Origin: Pyrinomonadaceae bacterium
GTDB taxonomy: Bacteria > Acidobacteriota > Blastocatellia > Pyrinomonadales > Pyrinomonadaceae
Assembly: GCA_014379075.1 (NCBI GenBank)
Contig: JACMMN010000273.1
Coordinates: 1-6,817 of the forward strand
Length of the DNA: 6,817 nt
Reading direction: 5' to 3'
The translations under genes were made by a program, and so were the position numbers. This document shows positions 1 through 5,545 of the stretch, piece after piece; position 1 is the stretch's first letter; each line of letters begins with the position of its first letter. The notes below the pieces were generated by a model, which was not told the DNA's origin, searched no databases, and saw only the letters and a program-made list of their open reading frames with translations.

Positions 1-557
1 ATCTGATAATGTCCAGCGGTACGGCTGCGGAACGGTTTTGGAACTTCTATTCCGGCGGTAGTTCACAACCGAGATTAACTTGCACCGAATTGCTATTCGA
101 GTTGAGTTTCCCATTTCCTGTTCAGCAATGTGATCGTCAGATCCGTCTCGCTAAACCGGAAGAACTTCTGGATGTTGCCGAGGCACAGGCTGAAGTAGCC
201 TTCGTCGAATGCGGCGTTGATCCCCTGAAAAAAGATCGCGAAGGCTTTCTGAAACGTGTAATGAGACGCATCGAACAGGGAAGGATCTTTGTCAGCTACG
301 AAGATGCCAAACTTGTCTTCAAGGCGGACGTGATATCCGAGACCGAGGATGTTATTTACCTTGAGGGAATCTATGTCAGTCCCGAATATCGCGGACAAGG
401 CATTGCGTCCAAGTGTCTTGCCAAATTGAGCATGTCGCTGTTGAACCGGGTACAGAATTTGTGTCTGCTTAGCAACGTCGATTTCACGCAGGCTCATCGG
501 AGTTTTGCCCGAGCGGGTTTCAAGGCCTCCGACAAGTGCACGACGATTTTCGTTTAA
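1..557 (+). CDS. GNAT-family N-acetyltransferase, 5'-partial
   Basis: This is the C-terminal part of a GNAT acetyltransferase, which would move an acetyl group from acetyl-CoA to an amine; the substrate cannot be told. The frame is open to the first base of the window (codons CTG and ATA precede the first ATG at 9) and no ribosome-binding site is visible, so the true start probably lies upstream. Counting from that ATG (182 residues), residues 103-123 (KADVISETEDVIYLEGIYV) form the central strands. The acetyl-CoA pyrophosphate loop is at about 128-133 (RGQGIA), followed by an alpha helix, and residues 151-172 (CLLSN ... ARAGF) form the usual last strand-helix-strand. The 'GVDPL ... RRIEQGRIFV' stretch at about 69-95 resembles GNAT proteins that carry an extra N-terminal domain, which would lie outside the window. 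TAA at 555-557 is followed by a terminator. Family assignment is firm; function is unknown. Confidence 0.85.
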   Translation, partial: LIMSSGTAAERFWNFYSGGSSQPRLTCTELLFELSFPFPVQQCDRQIRLAKPEELLDVAEAQAEVAFVECGVDPLKKDREGFLKRVMRRIEQGRIFVSYEDAKLVFKADVISETEDVIYLEGIYVSPEYRGQGIASKCLAKLSMSLLNRVQNLCLLSNVDFTQAHRSFARAGFKASDKCTTIFV

Positions 558-569
558 CAATTAAAATCA

Positions 570-598
570 TAGACAACTATGCTTTACTGACTTATAAT
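570..598 (+). promoter_or_regulatory. Putative sigma70-like promoter overlapping the terminator region
   Basis: TAGACA at 570-575 (five of six bases of TTGACA), a 17-base spacer and a perfect TATAAT at 593-598. The predicted transcription start, about 604-606, falls inside the left arm of the terminator hairpin. A transcript starting there would lack part of the stem and could escape termination. It would drive the c-di-GMP gene that starts at 739, with a leader of about 135 bases. This is a sequence match only, and promoter consensus in this lineage is not established here. Confidence 0.45.
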
Positions 599-600
599 AT

Positions 601-636
601 GGGTGGGTCCTTATACGGCCCACCCTCATTTTTGTT
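601..636 (+). terminator. Rho-independent terminator after the GNAT gene
   Basis: GGGTGGG (601-607) pairs with CCCACCC (619-625). One bulged T at 608 and two further C-G pairs (609-610 with 617-618) close a six-base loop, TTATAC. A T-rich run (629-636, one G) follows. It sits 44 bases after the GNAT stop codon and should end that transcript. Confidence 0.8.
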
Positions 637-725
637 CTCCGATCGTATCTGATTCGCCCCGGTCGGTTTCTGATTTCCTCGAAAAGTATTTTATTTCCGC
701 AAATAAGCAACAAATGCGCTGAGAT

Positions 726-737
726 TCCCGGCCGGGA
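726..737. repeat. 12-bp perfect palindrome abutting the start codon of the c-di-GMP gene
   Basis: TCCCGGCCGGGA is a perfect dyad ending one base before the ATG at 739, and it covers where a ribosome-binding site would be. It could be an operator half-site pair or a small hairpin that hides the start region, or it could be chance in a GC-rich stretch. Confidence 0.3.
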
Positions 738-738
738 T

Positions 739-3246
739 ATGAACTACCAGAGATTGACAAAATTTTACATGATCGTAGTCCTCTTGCTGGGACTCGCCTG
801 TATTCTAGCGGCTGCGGTTGGGTTGCCGCTGGAAAAGTTTGATCTCAAATTTGTGGTTCTTGCCTGCTTCACGGTCGGGATCGGATCAAGAGTTACGCTC
901 CAGATCCCCAGATTTAAATCGCACATAGCCGTTTCGGATACGTTTATATTCCTCGCCCTTCTCATGTACGGTGCGGAATTTGCGATAATACTTTCCGCTG
1001 TTGAGGCGTATTTCTCGTCCATAAGGTTTTGCAGCAAAAAACTTACGATATTTTTCAACGCTGCGGCGATGGCATTCTCAACCACCGCCGTGGTCTTGAT
1101 GTTGAAGGTCTTTGGACTGTATTCGGAAAGTCAACTGCACGGACACGGCGAACACATTCAGGATTTTGTCATCGCCCTTTCGATAATGGCCCTGACGCAT
1201 TTCATTGTAAACACATCGCTTGTATCGACCTACGAGAGTTTATCGAATGGGATTCCGTTTTGGGACACCTGGAAAAATAAGTATTTGTGGACCTTTATTA
1301 CCTATTTTGTCGGCGCGGCGAGCGCCGGGCTTCTTATTCAATTGTCTGACAGTATCGGATTTGGCGTGATTATCGCGACGTTTCCGGTGGTCCTTTTTAT
1401 TTTTCTGTCGTATCGGATGTATTTGAAGAACGTCGAAATGTCCAACGCACAGGCCGACCAGGCTAAGGAGTATTCAAAGGTACTAGAAGAACGATCCGCC
1501 GCTTTGATCGAATCCGAACAGCGGTTCCGGAGCGCATTTAATTATGCGCCGATAGGGATAGCACTTGTTTCGCCCGCAGGGGATTGGCTCAGAGTCAACC
1601 ACGCGCTTTGTAAGCTGGTCGGTTACACAGCCGAAGAATTACGCGCTACTAACTTTCAGTCGATCATTTTCCCCGAGGATCTAGGGCCGGCCTTGGTAAA
1701 TATTCACGAATTGTTATCGGGAAAGACTGCGAATTGCCAAATGGAACAGCGTTACCGTCATAAAGGCGGTGAAACCGTGTGGGCATTATGGAGTGTCTCG
1801 GCGGCCAGCGATGTTCGGTCGGAAAAGCCGACATTGATCTTTCAACTACAGGACATATCCGATAAAAAGCTTGCCGAGGACAAACTGCATTATGAAGCGA
1901 CGCACGATGCGCTGACCGGCCTTCCAAATCGTTCGTTTTTTATGCGTAAGCTCGCAAAGGCGCTTCAGAAGACAAAACTCGATCCCAAGTACAAGGTAAG
2001 CGTTCTATTTATCGATCTCGACCGGTTCAAATACGTTAATGATAGCCTGGGGCATTTGGTCGGTGACCAGCTTCTCATCGCGATTGCAGAACGCCTTCGC
2101 GAATGTATGAGGCCGCCCGATATTGTTGCCCGCCTGGGCGGTGACGAATTCACTATCCTTGTTGAGGGCAGATATTACATGGAAAAGGTGACACGGATCG
2201 CCGAACGTATTCACGCGAAATTTGGCGTGCCTTTTGAAGTGCGCGGACACGAGGTCTACAGTTCAGCCAGCATCGGCATTCTTCATGCGTCCGAAAAACA
2301 TCTTACGTCCGAGGAAATGATGAGAGACGCAGACACGGCAATGTATCACGCAAAACGTGCTGGAAAAGCCCGGCACGAAGTATTTGACGAAGATATGCAC
2401 GTTGCCGCAAGGGAAACGCTGCGGCTCGAGACCGATCTGCGAAGGGCGATAGAAAAAGAGGAATTTTTAGTATTATACCAACCGATCTTTTTACTGGAAA
2501 CCGGTGAGATCAAAGGTATTGAGGCTCTGGCTCGCTGGAACCATTTGCAGCTCGGTGAAATATCTCCGAACAAGTTCATTCCATTGGCCGAGGAGGTCGG
2601 CTTGATCGATGTTCTTGGAGAACATATTTTGCGCAAGGCATGTACACAGATCGGATCCGTGTTGCCATTGCTGAAAGGCGAGTCGGCACTTAAACTGAGC
2701 GTAAATCTATCGTTTAAACAATTCGCTCGCCCGACACTTGTCGAAAAAATTCAGACGATCCTTGATGAAACGGAGTTTCCGCCCAATCGTCTGAAACTCG
2801 AAATAACTGAATCGGTGTTTTTTGAATATCAGGAAAAGGCGGTTGGAATGCTGCACCGTCTGCGCGATATTGGTATCGAACTGGATGTCGATGATTTCGG
2901 AACGGGGTATTCCAATCTAAGCAATTTGATGAGACTGCCAATTTCCACGCTAAAAATCGATAGCTCTTTCATCAAGCCCATAAATGACGGCGGCGCGAAC
3001 ACCGAAATGGTTAAGTCGATTCTGGCGATGGCGAGGAATTTGGGCTTAAAGGTGATCGCCGAAGGCATCGAGAATGAAATACAGCTTGAGGTTTTGAAAA
3101 AGTTGGATTGCGAGCACGGACAGGGATTTTTGCTCGCAAAGCCGATGCCATTCGAAGCGATCCGCGAATTTTTGCTCGAAAGCGATAGGATCGATGTTCC
3201 CAAACCGCAGTTCGACGATCTATCGACCGTATCACTGATTCAATAG
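739..3246 (+). CDS. Membrane-anchored PAS-GGDEF-EAL c-di-GMP synthase/phosphodiesterase
   Basis: An 835-residue inner-membrane signalling protein that probably makes and/or breaks cyclic di-GMP. Residues 1-228 contain seven or eight hydrophobic segments (about 9-28, 38-56, 66-90, 102-123, 142-165, 183-201 and 208-227). This is a MASE-like sensory membrane domain; MASE9 is my best guess by appearance. A short coiled-coil (about 230-258) leads to a PAS domain (258-378). The GGDEF domain (384-549) has GGDEF at 467-471, metal-binding Asp426, and an inhibitory I-site RPPD at 458-461, exactly five residues before the motif. The EAL domain (about 562-812) keeps EAL 595-597, Asn656, Glu688/Glu691, Asp718-Asp719 in DDFGTGYS, Lys739, Glu775 and Gln795, so both halves look catalytically competent. 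Which activity dominates, and what the sensor detects, cannot be read from sequence. The ribosome-binding site is weak: GGGA lies only one base before the ATG. Met11 (769) is a less likely alternative start. The neighbours give no functional clue. Confidence 0.93.
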   Translation: MNYQRLTKFYMIVVLLLGLACILAAAVGLPLEKFDLKFVVLACFTVGIGSRVTLQIPRFKSHIAVSDTFIFLALLMYGAEFAIILSAVEAYFSSIRFCSKKLTIFFNAAAMAFSTTAVVLMLKVFGLYSESQLHGHGEHIQDFVIALSIMALTHFIVNTSLVSTYESLSNGIPFWDTWKNKYLWTFITYFVGAASAGLLIQLSDSIGFGVIIATFPVVLFIFLSYRMYLKNVEMSNAQADQAKEYSKVLEERSAALIESEQRFRSAFNYAPIGIALVSPAGDWLRVNHALCKLVGYTAEELRATNFQSIIFPEDLGPALVNIHELLSGKTANCQMEQRYRHKGGETVWALWSVSAASDVRSEKPTLIFQLQDISDKKLAEDKLHYEATHDALTGLPNRSFFMRKLAKALQKTKLDPKYKVSVLFIDLDRFKYVNDSLGHLVGDQLLIAIAERLRECMRPPDIVARLGGDEFTILVEGRYYMEKVTRIAERIHAKFGVPFEVRGHEVYSSASIGILHASEKHLTSEEMMRDADTAMYHAKRAGKARHEVFDEDMHVAARETLRLETDLRRAIEKEEFLVLYQPIFLLETGEIKGIEALARWNHLQLGEISPNKFIPLAEEVGLIDVLGEHILRKACTQIGSVLPLLKGESALKLSVNLSFKQFARPTLVEKIQTILDETEFPPNRLKLEITESVFFEYQEKAVGMLHRLRDIGIELDVDDFGTGYSNLSNLMRLPISTLKIDSSFIKPINDGGANTEMVKSILAMARNLGLKVIAEGIENEIQLEVLKKLDCEHGQGFLLAKPMPFEAIREFLLESDRIDVPKPQFDDLSTVSLIQ

Positions 3247-3307
3247 CTAGCTTTTTGTTTCCAATCGCTGAATTGCGCCATGATTCGTAGAAGATCCTGC
3301 GTAATGC

Positions 3308-4756
3308 TTAATATTTCAGGACCGACTGATCGACCTCATCCGACCAGGCTCCGATTCCGCCCTTCAGATTGATCAACCTTCCATCGAAACCTGCGTCTTT
3401 TAGAGATTGAATGGCTTTTGCGCTTCTGACGCCGCCTTTGCACTGGACGACGGTGGTTTTGCCTTTTTCTATCTCGCAGATGCGGTTGACGATCTGGCCT
3501 AACGGAATTAGCTTTGCATTGGGAATGCGTGCAATTTCGTATTCGTACGGCTCGCGAACGTCGAGCAGTTGAAATTCTGTCTGGTTATTGAACCAATCGT
3601 CCAACTCCGTAGCCGATATTTCCTCAAATTGTGGTTCTTCCTCCAGCTTACGCAGACCGCAGAATTCTTCGTAATCGATCAATTCCGTTATCGTCGGATT
3701 GTCTCCGCACAATGCGCAATTTGGATCTTTGCGAAGCTTCAGTTCACGAAACTTCATCGTCCATGCATCGAACAGCAGGAGGCGGTTAAGTAGAATTCCC
3801 TCGGCGCCCAGAATTACTTTCAAAACCTCGTTCGCCTGGATGGTGCCGACGATTCCCGGCAGAACGCCCAGAACGCCGCCTTCGGCGCATGACGGAACGA
3901 GTCCCGGCGGCGGCGGTTCGGGATAGAGGCAGCGATAGCACGCGCCTTGTTCCGCCCAGAACACGCTCGCCTGCCCTTCAAAACGGAATATCGAGCCGTA
4001 AACATTCGGCTTTCCTGTCAAGACAGATGCATCGTTCACGAGATATCGCGTCGGAAAATTATCCGTGCCGTCAACGATCACATCGAAATCCTTGAACAAT
4101 TCCAGCGCATTTTCGCTCGTCAAACGTGTTTCGAAAGCTTCGACTTTCGTGTTTGGATTGATGTCTTCAAGCCGGTCTTTGGCGGAAGCGATCTTCGGAC
4201 GCCCGATGTCCTTTGTTCCGTGAATTATCTGCCGCTGTAGATTCGACTCTTCCACAACATCGAAATCCACGATTCCCAGCGTCCCCACACCGGCCGCCGC
4301 GAGATACAAACCCAGCGGCGAACCCAAACCGCCCGTTCCGATCATCAGCACGCGGGCTGCCTTAATCTTTTTTTGGCCTTCGAGCCCAACCTCCGGCAGG
4401 ATCAAATGCCGCGAATAACGAGCAATTTCTTCATTGCTGAGGCTCGGCAGATCGTCCACCGCTCGAGCTTCGGCGACCGAATTTCCGCCCGCGATCGACG
4501 GCACGATCATTATCGTTTCACCGTCTTTCACCGTCGTGTTTCCGCCGTCGAGATGACGAATGTCCTCATCGCCTACGTAAACATTGACGAAATTCCGCAA
4601 GGCATTTTGATCGTTGTAAAGATGCTTGCGAAGCTCGGCATGCTCGCTTGTAAGCTGTTCAAGCGCCTCTCCGGCCGTCGCTGCCTGAACCTCTATTTCC
4701 GATTTCCCGTCCGCAAACTGGCGGAGCGGCGTTGGTATTACTATTGTTATGGACAT
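3308..4756 (-). CDS. moeZ: CysO-like sulfur carrier / MoeB-ThiF E1 / rhodanese fusion protein
   Basis: A 482-residue cytoplasmic sulfur-transfer protein with three parts. Residues 1-91 are a complete beta-grasp sulfur carrier of the ThiS/MoaD/CysO type. 'FVNVYVGDEDIR' (56-67) and 'IVPSIAGG' (84-91) closely recall, from memory, mycobacterial CysO, which ends 'LPAVAGG'. A linker (92-106) follows. Residues 107-365 are a MoeB/ThiF-type E1 that adenylates a carrier's terminal Gly: ATP loop GTGGLG 140-145, Asp164, Arg finger NLQRQ 172-176, Lys188, DGTDN 229-233, zinc cysteines 273/276 and 347/350, and a further Cys290 in the crossover loop. Residues 378-480 are a rhodanese with active-site loop CKGGVRS, Cys439 to Ser445. 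E1 plus rhodanese is the MoeZ layout; the fused carrier is the oddity. Gly-Gly 90-91 is internal, so it needs proteolysis before it can be activated in the usual way. The start is supported by a strong Shine-Dalgarno sequence. A role in molybdopterin or thiamine sulfur supply remains possible, but the JAMM and PLP neighbours favour amino-acid sulfur assimilation. Confidence 0.92.
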   Translation of the reverse strand: MSITIVIPTPLRQFADGKSEIEVQAATAGEALEQLTSEHAELRKHLYNDQNALRNFVNVYVGDEDIRHLDGGNTTVKDGETIMIVPSIAGGNSVAEARAVDDLPSLSNEEIARYSRHLILPEVGLEGQKKIKAARVLMIGTGGLGSPLGLYLAAAGVGTLGIVDFDVVEESNLQRQIIHGTKDIGRPKIASAKDRLEDINPNTKVEAFETRLTSENALELFKDFDVIVDGTDNFPTRYLVNDASVLTGKPNVYGSIFRFEGQASVFWAEQGACYRCLYPEPPPPGLVPSCAEGGVLGVLPGIVGTIQANEVLKVILGAEGILLNRLLLFDAWTMKFRELKLRKDPNCALCGDNPTITELIDYEEFCGLRKLEEEPQFEEISATELDDWFNNQTEFQLLDVREPYEYEIARIPNAKLIPLGQIVNRICEIEKGKTTVVQCKGGVRSAKAIQSLKDAGFDGRLINLKGGIGAWSDEVDQSVLKY

Positions 4757-4761
4757 TATTT

Positions 4762-4767
4762 CTCCCT
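4762..4767 (-). promoter_or_regulatory. Ribosome-binding site of the carrier-E1-rhodanese fusion
   Basis: On the - strand AGGGAG lies five bases before the ATG at 4756. It is the strongest Shine-Dalgarno match in the window. It fixes translation at the start of the carrier domain rather than at the E1 domain, which supports a genuine fusion. Confidence 0.75.
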
Positions 4768-4775
4768 TCTTCTAT

Positions 4776-4803
4776 GTCAGCACCACTTGCGTCAGCGGGC
4801 GGG
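4776..4803 (+). repeat. REP-like 28-bp repeat, copy 1
   Basis: Begins GTCAGCACC and ends GCGGGCGGG. It matches copy 4 (6789-6816) at 23 of 28 positions. The inner part can fold as a short GC-rich hairpin, CCACTTG against CGGGCGG with a G-T pair. It lies between the JAMM gene and the fusion gene. Confidence 0.7.
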
Positions 4804-4811
4804 CTTTCTCC

Positions 4812-4892
4812 TGTCAGTACCGGGAGCGGTAGGGACGAGGTTCTTTACCTTATGTGTTAAAAGCCCGGTCGCTACCGCTCCCGGTACTGACA
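4812..4892. repeat. REP copies 2 and 3 as an inverted pair (21-bp perfect stem)
   Basis: Bases 4812-4832 are the exact reverse complement of 4872-4892, separated by 39 bases. Each arm is a copy of the same 28-bp repeat (copy 2 at 4813-4840 on +, copy 3 at 4864-4891 on -), starting GTCAGTACCGGGAGCGGTAG. The layout, two REP-like units facing each other, is that of a REPIN. The JAMM stop codon (4850-4852) sits in the loop. The transcript would form a long stem between the JAMM and fusion genes. No T-run follows on the - strand, so it is not a standard terminator; an mRNA-stabilising role is possible. Confidence 0.85.
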
Positions 4893-5305
4893 AGCGTTTC
4901 ATCGTTAAATCTCGTGCGGTCGTTTTCCATCTGCCACGACCGGACATCCACCGCTTTTCCCTTCTCGACCGAGACGATCACATACGACCAGACCGGCAAC
5001 GCATGATCGAGATCGTACTGGCTCGGAACCGCCAAATCGTCCGGATGCGAATGGTAATACCCGACCACATCCAGCTTTTTCTCGCGAGCGTACCGCTCGG
5101 CCCGCATCACGTCCTTCGGCAAGATCAGTATGCGGTCGTGCCGGTCGGCTTCGTCACGGGCATTTTCGAGCGGAAAGGTTTCCATCACGCTTTTTGCACC
5201 GTCCGCATGAAAATGCCCGATCAGCATTCCGCCGCATTCGTGCGGATAATCACGCTCGCCGTGGGCCTCAATTTGAGTAATAATTTCGTCGTTTAACTCG
5301 ATCAT
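4850..5305 (-). CDS. JAMM/Mov34 (Mec/HcyD-like) zinc metallopeptidase
   Basis: A 151-residue peptidase of the bacterial JAMM family (MEROPS M67). Enzymes of this type hydrolyse bonds after the Gly-Gly end of ubiquitin-like sulfur carriers. The motif is complete: Glu23 in PHECGG, His85-Ser-His87, then Ser95 and Asp98 in HSHPDDLAVPSQYD. I chose the ATG at 5305 because bacterial JAMM proteins usually start about 20 residues before the Glu. The upstream in-frame ATG at 5374 lies in repeat DNA, and the 23 residues it would add (rich in K, L and S) have no domain character. No strong ribosome-binding site precedes 5305. The last 13 residues (139-151, VSTGSGSDRAFNT) are encoded by REP copy 3, so the native C-terminus has been replaced or extended. 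The gene lies between the PLP enzyme and the carrier-E1 fusion, on the same strand. It is the natural candidate to cut the fusion at Gly91-Asn92 or to release an amino acid from the loaded carrier. Confidence 0.88.
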   Translation of the reverse strand: MIELNDEIITQIEAHGERDYPHECGGMLIGHFHADGAKSVMETFPLENARDEADRHDRILILPKDVMRAERYAREKKLDVVGYYHSHPDDLAVPSQYDLDHALPVWSYVIVSVEKGKAVDVRSWQMENDRTRFNDETLVSTGSGSDRAFNT

Positions 5306-5356
5306 TCTTAATAAATTGCCACTGGTGCTTTGTAATCTAAGTTTCTTTATTTTTGT

Positions 5357-5440
5357 GTCGCCTAGCGACTCCATGAATTTTAGACGTGGTTTTCAACCCA
5401 CGGAAGGTAAAACAAAATTTCGTTGCCGCGTCAGCGGCAA
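5357..5440 (+). repeat. Three-hairpin repeat unit A inside the foldback element
   Basis: Hairpin 1 is GTCGC-CTA-GCGAC (5357-5369). Hairpin 2 is CGTGG...CCACG (5385-5402). Hairpin 3 is TTGCCGC-GTCA-GCGGCAA (5423-5440). Read on +, its first two hairpins and the spacer between them align with unit B read on -; hairpin 2 and its loop differ at only one of 19 positions. Confidence 0.7.
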
Positions 5441-5463
5441 TTGAATCAAATGCGAACGTCAGC

Positions 5464-5545
5464 CGTCGCTATGCGACGCATGACTTAACTCAGCCTGACC
5501 GTGGGTTGAAACCCACGGCTAAATTCAAGTCATCGCTACGCGATG
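5464..5545 (-). repeat. Three-hairpin repeat unit B inside the foldback element
   Basis: On + the order is CGTCGC-TAT-GCGACG (5464-5478), CCGTGGGT-TGAA-ACCCACGG (5499-5518, a perfect 8-bp stem) and CATCGC-TAC-GCGATG (5531-5545). It is the inverted partner of unit A. The stop codon of the PLP gene (5490-5492) is inside it. Confidence 0.75.

Noticed and set aside
93..560. 155-codon open frame on the - strand opposite the GNAT gene
   Set aside because: The + strand frame has clear GNAT motifs; the - frame has no domain signature or ribosome-binding site.
3247..3307. Bidirectional terminator between the convergent c-di-GMP and fusion genes
   Set aside because: Only AGCTAGC plus a five-T run and a weak 4-bp CAAT/ATTG stem are present; neither forms a convincing GC-rich hairpin followed by a T-run in either direction.
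3308..4756. Eukaryote-like ubiquitin tagging (E1-E2-E3 with JAMM deubiquitinase) system
   Set aside because: No E2 or E3 is visible, and the rhodanese domain plus the PLP sulfur-amino-acid enzyme point to sulfur transfer. It cannot be wholly excluded, since the window shows only part of the neighbourhood.
4812..4892. Rho-independent terminator after the JAMM gene
   Set aside because: The 21-bp stem is strong but has a 39-base loop and no T-run on the - strand side; it is better explained as an inverted REP pair.
4373..5296. 307-codon open frame on the + strand opposite the fusion and JAMM genes
   Set aside because: It is antisense to two genes with complete catalytic motifs, is rich in Arg/His/Val with no recognisable domain, and runs straight through REP repeats. 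It is a shadow of the opposite strand.
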